Shown piece by piece: positions 52,170 to 60,677 of a DNA stretch of 64,000 bases (the stretch's first letter is position 1; every line of letters starts with the position of its first letter). Below the pieces are notes generated by a model. The model was not told the DNA's origin and made no database searches. It saw nothing but the letters and a program-made list of their open reading frames with translations. Both the position numbers and the translations under genes were made by a program. This DNA comes from JAYUJH01 sp043765375 (GTDB lineage Bacteria; Pseudomonadota; Alphaproteobacteria; Rickettsiales; UBA998), in assembly GCA_043765375.1 (NCBI GenBank), contig JAYUJH010000008.1:61367-125366 (forward strand), in the 5' to 3' direction.

Positions 52170-53315
52170 ATGAATAAATTATTATTAATATTATGTGTAT
52201 GTGCTGTTGGCTTTGCTGCGAATGAGACCTATTCGCAAGAGATTGGCACGCCAAAAACTACCATTGAAACAACGGCAAAACACGCCGTGGTGATGGATCA
52301 TGAAACGGGCATAGTGCTATATGATAAAGCAGCATATGAGCCAATGTTCCCCGCTTCAATGACCAAGATGATGACGGCTTATATGATGTTTGACGCTCTC
52401 AAAAGCGGCAAAATCAAACTGGAGGATACTTACCCCGTCAGTGAAAATGCGTGGAGCAAACAAGGTTCAAAAATGTTTGTCACTCTGGGAGACAATGTTG
52501 CAATCTCAGATTTAATGAAAGGCATAATCATTCAATCAGGCAATGATGGTTGCATCGTATTCGCTGAAGGATATGCAGGAACGGAGGAACGATTTGCCGA
52601 ATTAATGACCGAAAAAGGCAAAGAAATTGGCTTGAAAGCTAGTATTTTCAAAAATGCAACAGGTTGGCCAGACGAGCAACATCTCACCACCGTTTATGAT
52701 TTGGCAATGCTTGCGAGAAAAACCATATCTGATTTTCCCGAATATTACGCAGTTTATTCACAAGCAGAATATGTTTATCATAATATCAAACAATATAATC
52801 GTAATTTATTGCTTTCACGAAATATGGGAATTGATGGCCTAAAAACTGGACATACGGAAGATGCAGGCTATGGAATTACCATCTCAGGCGAGCAGCAAGG
52901 CAGGCGCACACATGTTTCCGTGGCGGGGCTAACCAGCGAAAAAGAGCGAGCAAACGAGGCGGCGAAACTTTATCGCTATGCACTGACTGAGTTTCGCCAT
53001 ATTGATTTGAGTGGTAAAATAATTGCAGAGATTCCGCTATGGTATGGTGCAAAGCGGCAAGTTGCAGCAAACACTGGTGCGCAAAAAATAGTGATTTTGC
53101 CAAGTTTGCAATCCAATTTCAGCGCAAATGTGCAATATGAATCTGGATTGAAAGCTCCAATCAAAAAGGGGCAGTTAATTGGTGCGCTAAGTATTAAGCT
53201 AGAGGGCGGGGTATCCGAGCAAATGTTGGAGTTATATGCCAGTGAAGATATTGACGAACTTGGTTTTTTCTCACGAGCTTTGGAGAATATAGGGCTATTA
53301 TTGGCGGGTAAATAA
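52170..53315 (+). CDS. dacA: D-alanyl-D-alanine carboxypeptidase (DacA/PBP5-like)
   Basis: The 381-aa penicillin-binding protein has a signal peptide and the three active-site motifs of the family: SMTK (Ser63, Lys66), SGN (Ser123, Asn125) and KTG (225-227). A C-terminal beta domain (GALSIKLEGGVSEQMLELYA) and an amphipathic helix (FSRALENIGLLLAG) that binds the inner membrane follow. It trims the fifth residue of stem peptides and so limits cross-linking. The TAA is directly followed by the tmk start. Confidence 0.95.
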   Translation: MNKLLLILCVCAVGFAANETYSQEIGTPKTTIETTAKHAVVMDHETGIVLYDKAAYEPMFPASMTKMMTAYMMFDALKSGKIKLEDTYPVSENAWSKQGSKMFVTLGDNVAISDLMKGIIIQSGNDGCIVFAEGYAGTEERFAELMTEKGKEIGLKASIFKNATGWPDEQHLTTVYDLAMLARKTISDFPEYYAVYSQAEYVYHNIKQYNRNLLLSRNMGIDGLKTGHTEDAGYGITISGEQQGRRTHVSVAGLTSEKERANEAAKLYRYALTEFRHIDLSGKIIAEIPLWYGAKRQVAANTGAQKIVILPSLQSNFSANVQYESGLKAPIKKGQLIGALSIKLEGGVSEQMLELYASEDIDELGFFSRALENIGLLLAGK

Positions 53316-53978
53316 ATGCTTGCAGACGGTTTGTTCATCAGTTTTGAGGGAATAGATGGTTGCGGGAAAACCACGCAAACCAAGTTGCTTGCAAATTATT
53401 TGCATGATAATAATACGCCACATATTCTGACGCGTGAACCGGGGGGCGAGCCATTGGCAGAAAAATTGCGTTCATTAATGTTGGGTGAAGGAAAATCTTC
53501 AAAGGACGATAATTATTTGGAGGACGACAATTTTTGGGAAGAAGAATCCGAAATATTATTATTTTTAGCAGCACGAATTCAACATGTGCGCCGTGTTATA
53601 AATCCCGCTTTGGCGCAAAGAAAAATCGTCATTTGTGACCGATTTATGGATTCTTCCCGCATTTATCAGGGGGTAGCAAAAGGCTTAGGGATAGAGTTTT
53701 ATGATATATTGCACCGACTTGTGCTTGGTAATTTTCAACCGCATATCACTTTTTTGTTGGATATTCCAGCGGAAATTGGCTTAAATCGTGTGCGAGGACG
53801 CAATGAATCGCAGGATTATTTTGAATCTATGGGGCTTGATTTTCATCAAAAATTGCGAGCTGGTTTTTTGCAATTAGCAAAGCAAAATCCAAATCGCATC
53901 ATCACGCTTGATGCAACTTTGCCCCCTGAAATATCACATCAACAAATCACGCAAAAAATAAAATTATGGCGAGAATAG
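53316..53978 (+). CDS. tmk: Thymidylate kinase
   Basis: The 220-aa kinase phosphorylates dTMP to dTDP. The P-loop GIDGCGKTTQTK is at residues 11-22, TREPGGEPLAEKLR supplies the DR(Y/H)-type substrate strand, and VICDRFMDSSRIYQG carries the DRx motif. A short acidic insertion (SSKDDNYLEDDNFWEEE) lies at about residues 66-82, in the place where other Tmk proteins have a short loop before the SE-LLFLAAR helix. The lid region RGRNESQDYFE is present. The end overlaps holB by 13 bases. Confidence 0.95.
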   Translation: MLADGLFISFEGIDGCGKTTQTKLLANYLHDNNTPHILTREPGGEPLAEKLRSLMLGEGKSSKDDNYLEDDNFWEEESEILLFLAARIQHVRRVINPALAQRKIVICDRFMDSSRIYQGVAKGLGIEFYDILHRLVLGNFQPHITFLLDIPAEIGLNRVRGRNESQDYFESMGLDFHQKLRAGFLQLAKQNPNRIITLDATLPPEISHQQITQKIKLWRE

Positions 53979-55063
53979 CAAAAAAAAATGCTGAAGCAGT
54001 GCCAGCATTGCCTAATTTTAGCGATGAGTTAATTGGGCTTAATGCACCGCTAAAATCATTGCAACAAGCATTGCAATCCAAACGTTTGCATAGCGCATAT
54101 TTGCTTGCGGGCAGGCAAGGAATTGGCAAAAGCAAGCTAGCTTTGCAATTTGCCGCATCATTATTTTCACCGCAAATGTCACATGAACCAGTGGAAATTG
54201 ATATGTTCGGTGAAGCTGTGAATGCAAAAAATCATGATTCAGAAAAACTAAATATTGATTGGAATGCGCCCGCAATTTCACAAATGCAAAACCGCTCCAA
54301 CCCTGATTTTTTATATATCTCTCCAGCTTATGATGACAAAAAAAAGCGTTTTAAGGATTTGATTTCTGCCGAGGAAGTGCGCAAAATAACACGTTTTACG
54401 CACTTGAAAGCGAGCAATAATTGGAAGATAATCATCATAGACCCCGTGGAATTGATGAATAATTTTGCGGCAAACTCGCTACTGAAATGTTTGGAAGAGC
54501 CACCACCACAAACGATTTTTTTGCTAATTTCGCATAACCCATCACGTTTATTGCCAACCATACGCTCACGTTGCTTAAACATTAACTTTCAAAGTTTGAG
54601 TTTCGCTGATTTCACTCAGATATTATCGGCAAAAAATGTGCATGAAAACCATAATTTATTATATCATCTAACAAATGGTTCAGTCGGGCTGGCGTTGGAA
54701 CTGCATCATGTTGATTTTGTGCAATATTGGCAGAAATTGTTAGAAATGCTAGAAACTCCAAGCAATCAACGCCTATCAATCATTTTTAATATGGCAGAAA
54801 AAGTGAACAAAGATTCCAACTTTTTGCTCAAACATTGGCAGTTGCTAGTGGAGTTCATCATGTTTGATTTAGCTCATTTTCAGGCAACTCAATTGCCGCG
54901 AAATAATATAATTCCGCAAAGTCTGTTGCATAAATCTGCACCAACCAAACCACATGAGGCTTGGCTGGACATCATCAGTGAACATAGTAAATTAATTGAT
55001 AATGCGGCAATTCTCTATCTTGACAAAAAACAAGTGATTATTAATAGCTTATCATATTTTTAA
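53966..55063 (+). CDS. holB: DNA polymerase III delta prime subunit
   Basis: The 365-aa clamp-loader AAA+ protein has a Walker A motif GRQGIGKSKLALQFA near residue 48, the sensor-1-like IIIDPVELMNNFAANSLLKC and LEEPPPQTIFLLISHNPSRL LPTIRSRC, diagnostic of delta prime/DnaX relatives. The order tmk-holB is the usual one in this class. The start lies inside the end of tmk, so translation is coupled. Together with holA (1.3 kb) two clamp-loader genes are in the window. Confidence 0.95.
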   Translation: MARIAKKNAEAVPALPNFSDELIGLNAPLKSLQQALQSKRLHSAYLLAGRQGIGKSKLALQFAASLFSPQMSHEPVEIDMFGEAVNAKNHDSEKLNIDWNAPAISQMQNRSNPDFLYISPAYDDKKKRFKDLISAEEVRKITRFTHLKASNNWKIIIIDPVELMNNFAANSLLKCLEEPPPQTIFLLISHNPSRLLPTIRSRCLNINFQSLSFADFTQILSAKNVHENHNLLYHLTNGSVGLALELHHVDFVQYWQKLLEMLETPSNQRLSIIFNMAEKVNKDSNFLLKHWQLLVEFIMFDLAHFQATQLPRNNIIPQSLLHKSAPTKPHEAWLDIISEHSKLIDNAAILYLDKKQVIINSLSYF

Positions 55064-55102
55064 TGTTGTTTTTTGTGCGTGATATAAGCTAAGGTGATTA
55101 AT

Positions 55103-56812
55103 ATGTTAGAATTAATTCAATCAAATGCTTTTTATCAAATGACAATCCTGCTTTCGCTCGCCACATTGTTTGGCATGGCGGGGTTGCTGTTGAAACAACC
55201 GATGATTGTTAGCTTCATTATGGTTGGTGCGCTTGCGGGGCCTTCAGCTTTGGGAGTGGTGCAATCGCCTGAACATATTGAGTTGATGGCGGAGCTTGGG
55301 ATTGCAATTTTGCTATTTGTGGTCGGGTTAAAGCTAGATTTGCAGCTAATTCGCACCCTTGGAGCAGTCGCCTTAATAGCAGGGCTTGGGCAAGTGGCAG
55401 CAACTATCGCCGCAGGATTTGGGCTTGGATTATTGCTTGGAATGGATTATATTAGCGCATTATATGTTGCGGTTGCCGTCACATTTTCCAGCACGATTAT
55501 TGTGGTAAAAATGCTATCCGATAAACGTGAGGTGGATTCCTTGCACGGGCGCATTGCAATTGGGGTGTTGATTGTGCAAGATATCGTGGTGGTGCTGGCG
55601 ATGATGGTGCTTTCCGCAATCGGGGCTGGTGGGGCAGAAGTTGGTAGTGACGCTGTCATCAGTAAAATCTTAACCACACTTGGTTATGGCGCAATAATGC
55701 TAATTTTTGTTGGTATATTTATTCGTTATTTTGCGGTGCAATTAGTTGGCAAAATCGCCCATTCACAGGAATTGCTAGTCACATTTGCGATTGCATGGGC
55801 AGCGTTGCTTGCCTCCACTGGCAATTATTTTGGCTTTGGCAAAGAGCTTGGCGGGTTGCTTGCGGGAATCTCACTCGCATCAACGCCATTTCGTGAAGTG
55901 ATTATCTCTCGCTTACATTCCCTGCGAGATTTTTTGCTATTATTTTTCTTTATTGTGCTTGGTTCAAAGATAGATTTTGGCACAATTGGTTGGCAAATTA
56001 TTGGCTATTCAGTGATTTTCTCAATATTCGTATTACTAGTTAAGCCATTGATTATTATGGCAATTATGGGACGAATGGGTTATCGTAAGCGGACGTCATT
56101 TTTGGCGGGAATTACGCTTGCGCAAATTAGTGAGTTTTCCCTAATTCTCGCTGCAATGGGAATGGAAGTGGGGCATATCACCCCTGAAACGCTTGGGTTA
56201 ATCACATTAGTTGGCTTAATCACCATCGCAATATCAGTTTATAGCATCACTTATTCGCATGAAATATATCATTTGCTGGAAGTTCCGTTGGATATTTTTG
56301 AGCGTAAAAGCCTCAAAGATTTGCACCGTGAGGATATAAACGAAACAGATGAATATGAGAACGGGCAGCATGATGTGATTTTGTTCGGGCTTGGGCGTTA
56401 TGGTGAAGAAATTGCGATGCACCTACGCAAACAAAAATTGCGCATTTTGGCAGTGGATTTCAACCCCGATGTTGTTAAAAAATGCAAGGAACAGGGTATG
56501 AATGCAATTTATGGTGATGGTTGTGACCAAGAGTTTTTGCACAGTCTATCTCTTAAAGGGGTGAAATGGGTTGTATCCGCCATGCCGCAACATGATATTG
56601 GGATAACCCACGAAGATCCGAGATATATTTTGATTGACACACTAAAAAATGATAATTATCAGGGCAAAATTATCGTTTCAACTCACCATCGTGATGAGGA
56701 GGGAAAATTATTGGAGCGTGGGGCAGATTTGGTACTGATGCCGTTTCGTGGCGCAGCACGTTATGCGACTGAGCAGCTAATGGAACTATATGATAAGAAA
56801 AAAATGCTATGA
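55103..56812 (+). CDS. Monovalent cation:proton antiporter with RCK domain (KefB-like)
   Basis: I choose the ATG at 55103, with AAGG 8 bases before it, rather than the GTG at 55094. The first 385 residues form about twelve membrane helices of the CPA2 family (LLKQPMIVSFIMVGALAGPS; FGFGKELGGLLAGISLASTP). The C-terminal region is a TrkA-N/RCK nucleotide-binding domain (VILFGLGRYGEEIAMHLRKQ, DGCDQEFLHSLSLKG). This combination is typical of KefB/YbaL K+/H+ antiporters, regulated by ligand binding to the Rossmann domain. A KefB glutathione response cannot be confirmed from sequence. Confidence 0.9.
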   Translation: MLELIQSNAFYQMTILLSLATLFGMAGLLLKQPMIVSFIMVGALAGPSALGVVQSPEHIELMAELGIAILLFVVGLKLDLQLIRTLGAVALIAGLGQVAATIAAGFGLGLLLGMDYISALYVAVAVTFSSTIIVVKMLSDKREVDSLHGRIAIGVLIVQDIVVVLAMMVLSAIGAGGAEVGSDAVISKILTTLGYGAIMLIFVGIFIRYFAVQLVGKIAHSQELLVTFAIAWAALLASTGNYFGFGKELGGLLAGISLASTPFREVIISRLHSLRDFLLLFFFIVLGSKIDFGTIGWQIIGYSVIFSIFVLLVKPLIIMAIMGRMGYRKRTSFLAGITLAQISEFSLILAAMGMEVGHITPETLGLITLVGLITIAISVYSITYSHEIYHLLEVPLDIFERKSLKDLHREDINETDEYENGQHDVILFGLGRYGEEIAMHLRKQKLRILAVDFNPDVVKKCKEQGMNAIYGDGCDQEFLHSLSLKGVKWVVSAMPQHDIGITHEDPRYILIDTLKNDNYQGKIIVSTHHRDEEGKLLERGADLVLMPFRGAARYATEQLMELYDKKKML

Positions 56813-56893
56813 TTTTAATGTTACATGATTTCAAAATTACCACGATTTCAAAATTACTGTGATTTTAATGTTACCACGATTTTAGAATTAATA
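56809..56893. repeat. Short tandem repeats after the antiporter gene
   Basis: From 56812 to about 56892 there are five imperfect units of 15-20 bases of the form (CA/GT)GATTT(C/T)A(A)AATTA or GATTTTAATGTTAC. They fill the gap before the convergent hydrolase gene. No terminator hairpin is visible in the tract. Confidence 0.55.
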
Positions 56894-56920
56894 TTTTGAA
56901 AATGCTATAATATTGCTGTA

Positions 56921-57802
56921 TTAATGACGTAATAACCATTCATGAATTAGCGAAGTTTGGCTCTCAGGAATTAATGAAGGCATATGACCAGCTCCCGCAA
57001 TTTCATGCAGTTCCACAGCTACATCATCACGATTTTTCATATTAAGCGCATCATCTCGGCGCAATAATAACGAGTTTTCACCACGAAAAACCAATATATC
57101 ACATTTCACCGACAGCCATAATGCTTCCAACGAAATATCTTGCGGATTTTCACCTATCAACTCACGCATCGGGCGCACCACCGCAAAATCGCCTAGTAAT
57201 CGCCATATTCCATCATCATCACTATAAATGCGAGATTGGAAAAAATGCTGCCAATGAGCATCATTTTGCAGACCGAAATTAGCCTCATTTTGCGCACGAT
57301 AAGCCGCTTCAAACCGAGCATTCTCACCAATTGGGAGCTTATAAGAAAGATATTGCATAATCTCAGCAAGCCCTTGCTTGGCAAGCACCGCCCCCACATC
57401 ATTAAGCATTAACGAGCGGATTTTTGTGGGGTATAAAAAACACGCCATCATGCCCATAATCCCTCCCATTGATGCACCAACCCAGTGAATTGGTTGCGTA
57501 ATGTTAAGATGCGATAGCAATTCCATACACAACAACAAATGATTATCGTTAGTATATCTCGTTTTATCCTCCAGATGCGAACTCAAACCACGCCCCACCA
57601 CATCAACCGCAATCACATAATAATCGTCCGCCAATTTGCGTGCCAAAAAATCAAAATCATAGGCGTTGCAACTCAAACCATGAACACAAAACACGGGAGT
57701 GTTTTCAGGATTACCATAGGTGAGATAATGCAACCGCACTTCTTGCAAATGCGGGAGATTAATATTTATGAAATTGTTATGTGGAGTTGTTGTTTGGTTC
57801 AT
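56921..57802 (-). CDS. Alpha/beta hydrolase
   Basis: The 293-aa protein has the fold's landmarks: VFCVHGLSCNAYDFDFLAR (oxyanion HG), the nucleophile elbow GASMGGIMG, and the C-terminal His in GAGHMPSLIPE. The acid residue is probably the Glu or Asp around RGENSLLLRRDD. Substrate is unknown; the family includes esterases and C-C hydrolases. There is no signal peptide, so it acts in the cytoplasm. Confidence 0.9.
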   Translation of the reverse strand: MNQTTTPHNNFININLPHLQEVRLHYLTYGNPENTPVFCVHGLSCNAYDFDFLARKLADDYYVIAVDVVGRGLSSHLEDKTRYTNDNHLLLCMELLSHLNITQPIHWVGASMGGIMGMMACFLYPTKIRSLMLNDVGAVLAKQGLAEIMQYLSYKLPIGENARFEAAYRAQNEANFGLQNDAHWQHFFQSRIYSDDDGIWRLLGDFAVVRPMRELIGENPQDISLEALWLSVKCDILVFRGENSLLLRRDDALNMKNRDDVAVELHEIAGAGHMPSLIPESQTSLIHEWLLRH

Positions 57803-57921
57803 GGGGTATATTTAACATTATTATTCTAAATTGATATGGATAAAAACAAAAAAATACAAATAATATTTAATCATTTTGTTATTTTAATGAAAATGACACA
57901 AAACTTTGCTAATGTATTTTT

Positions 57922-58413
57922 ATGGGTGAAAAGCAACCTCAGGATAAATACGCTGATATTGACCAAATGCGCGAAGAAATGCGCAACAGAATGACGCGCA
58001 GTCAAATATTAACTAATATTGGATATGGCTGTGTGGCTATTATTGGAGCTGCCGCAACTGCAGCAGGAGCAATTCCCGCCGCAACTATTTCAACTTTTAT
58101 AATGGCTAATATTCCAATAGCAATTGCAGGTGCAGTGCTAGGAGTTGGTGCGCTTATGGTTGGTGCAACATGCACATTTATGGGTTGGCGAGAAAATGCT
58201 GAAATTAATGTGCTATCGGAAGAGATAAACTCAAGTCTGAATGCGGAAAAAATCGGTAAAAAAATTGGTGAAGTTCTCCTAGAAAAGGAAAAAAATCGTA
58301 GTGCCGTTATTGATCAATCAAATGTCTATTCTCAAAATCAACGTGTAGATGGTAAATTATGGACTGATACAATAGCGCAAATAACTACACCAAATAACGT
58401 TATGGCTAAATAA
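57922..58413 (+). CDS. Hypothetical two-TM protein, 163 aa
   Basis: A charged N terminus (KYADIDQMREEMRNRMTRSQ) precedes two adjacent Ala/Gly/Ile-rich membrane helices at about residues 33-54 and 60-86 (YGCVAIIGAAATAAGAIPAA; IPIAIAGAVLGVGALMVGAT). A soluble tail rich in Glu/Lys then Asn follows. No family is recognised. The last eight bases overlap the end of the convergent rluD gene. No Shine-Dalgarno is clear. Confidence 0.6.
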   Translation: MGEKQPQDKYADIDQMREEMRNRMTRSQILTNIGYGCVAIIGAAATAAGAIPAATISTFIMANIPIAIAGAVLGVGALMVGATCTFMGWRENAEINVLSEEINSSLNAEKIGKKIGEVLLEKEKNRSAVIDQSNVYSQNQRVDGKLWTDTIAQITTPNNVMAK

Positions 58414-59410
58414 AATCCTTTCTCAATTGTTTCTCCAACTCTATTAAATCGTCAGGATAATCGCAAGTGAAATCCATATCTTCGCCCGTGATTGGGTGGA
58501 TAAATCGTATGGCGGTGGCGTGCAATGCTTGCCGTTTGAAGCCCGCCAAAAAATCGTAAGTCTCATCATTCAAATGTGATTTTAAGCCAGCTAAACGTTT
58601 AGATGTGGCGGGGCCATAAATACCATCGCCGATTAATCCGCATTTTCCTGAAGTTAAATGCACCCGAATCTGATGCGTTCTTCCCGTTTGCAAATTGCAC
58701 TCCACCAATGATGCAAAGATGGATTTCACCACCCCAACCCCGCCTGCATAAAACTTGGTAATGGTGCTATATTTAGTTATTGCTTGCTTGCCACCTTCCA
58801 CTATCGCCATTTTCTTGCGATCATAAGGCGAGCGGGCAATTGGTGCATCAATTATGCCATCAAGTGGTTTCATCATTCCCCACACAAAAGCATGATAAGT
58901 GCGTTTGAGGCGGCGAGATTGCAATTGTTGCACCAACCCTTGATGCGCCAAATCATGCTTTGCCACCATGATCAAACCCGATGTATCTTTATCCAAGCGA
59001 TGCACAATTCCGGGGCGCATCACCCCCCCTATTCCCGACAAGCTCCCCGCACAATGATGCAGCAACGCATTGACCATCGTGCCAGAATGTGCGCCAACAG
59101 CAGGGTGAACCACCATTCCAGCGGCTTTGTTAATCACTAATAAATGTTCATCTTCATAGATAATATTTAAGGGCAAATCTTCTGCCCCGATATGCGTTTC
59201 AGCGAGAGCGGGAACAATCACGCTAAACACATCTCCCAATCGCACTTTATATGAACAATTTTGCAATATTAACCCGTTTTTGCAGACGCAACCTTCCATT
59301 ATCAAGGCTTGCAGGCGCACACGGGTTAAATCCGCAATGCTAGTGCTTAAGAACTTATCCAAGCGCAGACCAACGTCAGAATCAGTTGCAGTTACACTGA
59401 TATTATCCAT
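58406..59410 (-). CDS. rluD: 23S rRNA pseudouridine synthase, RluD-type
   Basis: I take the ATG at 59410 (MDNISVTATDSDVGLRLDKF), seven bases after the prepilin peptidase stop; the longer reading to 59509 would overlap that gene. An S4 RNA-binding domain (LRLDKFLSTSIADLTRVRLQ) precedes the catalytic domain with the RluA-family motif GIVHRLDKDTSGLIMVAK containing the catalytic Asp. ECNLQTGRTHQIRVHL is the second family motif. The RluD group modifies helix 69 of 23S rRNA; RluC cannot be excluded. Length 334 aa. Confidence 0.9.
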   Translation of the reverse strand: MDNISVTATDSDVGLRLDKFLSTSIADLTRVRLQALIMEGCVCKNGLILQNCSYKVRLGDVFSVIVPALAETHIGAEDLPLNIIYEDEHLLVINKAAGMVVHPAVGAHSGTMVNALLHHCAGSLSGIGGVMRPGIVHRLDKDTSGLIMVAKHDLAHQGLVQQLQSRRLKRTYHAFVWGMMKPLDGIIDAPIARSPYDRKKMAIVEGGKQAITKYSTITKFYAGGVGVVKSIFASLVECNLQTGRTHQIRVHLTSGKCGLIGDGIYGPATSKRLAGLKSHLNDETYDFLAGFKRQALHATAIRFIHPITGEDMDFTCDYPDDLIELEKQLRKDFI

Positions 59411-59417
59411 ATTTGCG

Positions 59418-59933
59418 TCAGATATTAACATAAATCGCCAACTTGCCCGCCCATAATAACCATAAAAACGCAATCCCAATCGCAATTCCATAAGGGACTG
59501 GCTCGCCATGAGTGAATAATTTAGGAATATGGTTTTTGCGCATTTTCAAGGCAATAAATGGTGCATATTTGCGTGATGATAGCAGAAATAATGTTAATAT
59601 TCCGCCAAGTATTGACATTAACAGGAAAAAATCCAACAATATTCGCCCATATTCCAACCATAATGAGATAGCAGCGAGCATTTTCACGTCACCACCGCCC
59701 ATAATGTTAGCAACGAACAACACAAACCCCACCGCAAATACTAATGCAAAACCAAGCAACGCATTTTGCCAATTTAGCGGTGCATCGGTTGCAAATAAAG
59801 CTATTGGAAACAATAAAATAATCGCCAAGTTCACCATGTTAGGAATACGATACGCATAAGCATCAGTTGCCATTGCCCACAAAGTGAGAATGCTCAGCGC
59901 AACAGGAAATAACAACGCAATTTCAGTATTCAT
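59418..59933 (-). CDS. Prepilin peptidase, CpaA-like
   Basis: From the ATG at 59933 (MNTEIALLFPVALSILTLWA) the protein has 171 aa and about six membrane helices. The two catalytic Asp residues of the A24 family are in ATDAYAYRIPN and in GGGDVKMLAAISLW, followed by the C-terminal PYGIAIGIAF. It lacks the N-terminal methyltransferase domain of PilD, as do CpaA enzymes of tight-adherence (Flp) pili. No pilus genes lie nearby. rluD starts seven bases later, so the two are likely coupled. Confidence 0.88.
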   Translation of the reverse strand: MNTEIALLFPVALSILTLWAMATDAYAYRIPNMVNLAIILLFPIALFATDAPLNWQNALLGFALVFAVGFVLFVANIMGGGDVKMLAAISLWLEYGRILLDFFLLMSILGGILTLFLLSSRKYAPFIALKMRKNHIPKLFTHGEPVPYGIAIGIAFLWLLWAGKLAIYVNI

Positions 59934-60127
59934 TGCGCTAACATAACAATCAATCCTCATTTGTCAATTTTTATATGAATAATGGTTTATAAAGTAATGT
60001 TGAAATAGAATGAAATCATTTTTTAATTGACATTAACGGGGGGGAGGTAAAATAGAATGTGATAATAGATTTGTCATGCGCTTTTTAATGTGTATGAAAC
60101 TATTTCGGTTCTTTATTACTGAAAACA

Positions 60128-60631
60128 ATGACTACATTTGGACAATCACTCGCTGCACTTAATTCTTTAAGTGAAGCAGAATTAAAGTCTCTAGCTAAAT
60201 TAAAAGCACTGGAGTTAATGAATGGCTTCACGTTTGAATACGTAAGACACGTTCTAAAAAGAGACCCAAAGGAGGATGTTATCTGCAAGGAAAACATCAC
60301 TATAGTGAGAAAAATCATCTCACAAAAAGAAGGAGGATTTTTTGGTTATAAAATTAATGTTAAAGGTGAAAGCCTAGAACTATTAATTGACTATATGGCT
60401 AAAGAGTTTCGTCAGGGTAAGTCTGATGAGTTCTACACGCTAGAAAGAAAAATATGCGTGTTGTGCTATAAAGAAATATTGCAAGAAATTGCTGTTATCT
60501 GGGAAAAAGCAAATAGTCGCTTTGCACCATACGCAAATTCCCTTGCAATACGTCATATGCAGCAACAACTTAACACTGTTGCTATTGAAGCCTTCTTCAG
60601 AAATAGTGATTTAATTGTAATTAGGCTCTAA
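60128..60631 (+). CDS. Hypothetical protein, 167 aa
   Basis: The protein is soluble and helical by composition, starting TFGQSLAALNSLSEAELKSL, with three Cys (ICKE, ICVLCY) in the middle. No known family or catalytic motif is recognised. It stands alone, with a terminator hairpin at 60643-60677 directly after the stop. The promoter should lie in the 190 bases upstream, which contain a run of G (ACGGGGGGGAGG at about 60036) but no clear element. Confidence 0.6.
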   Translation: MTTFGQSLAALNSLSEAELKSLAKLKALELMNGFTFEYVRHVLKRDPKEDVICKENITIVRKIISQKEGGFFGYKINVKGESLELLIDYMAKEFRQGKSDEFYTLERKICVLCYKEILQEIAVIWEKANSRFAPYANSLAIRHMQQQLNTVAIEAFFRNSDLIVIRL

Positions 60632-60642
60632 GTTTTCGTATC

Positions 60643-60677
60643 CTCCCCTTTAGCATTATAGTGCTTTGGGGGATTTT
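60643..60677 (+). terminator. Rho-independent terminator shared by convergent genes
   Basis: CCCC-TTT-AGCA at about 60645-60655 pairs with TGCT-TT-GGGG at about 60662-60671 around a short loop, followed by ATTTTTT on the plus strand. It lies between the stop of the 167-aa gene and the stop of mutS. The plus-strand U-tract fits the former; bidirectional action is possible since GAGGATACG precedes it on the other side. Confidence 0.7.
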
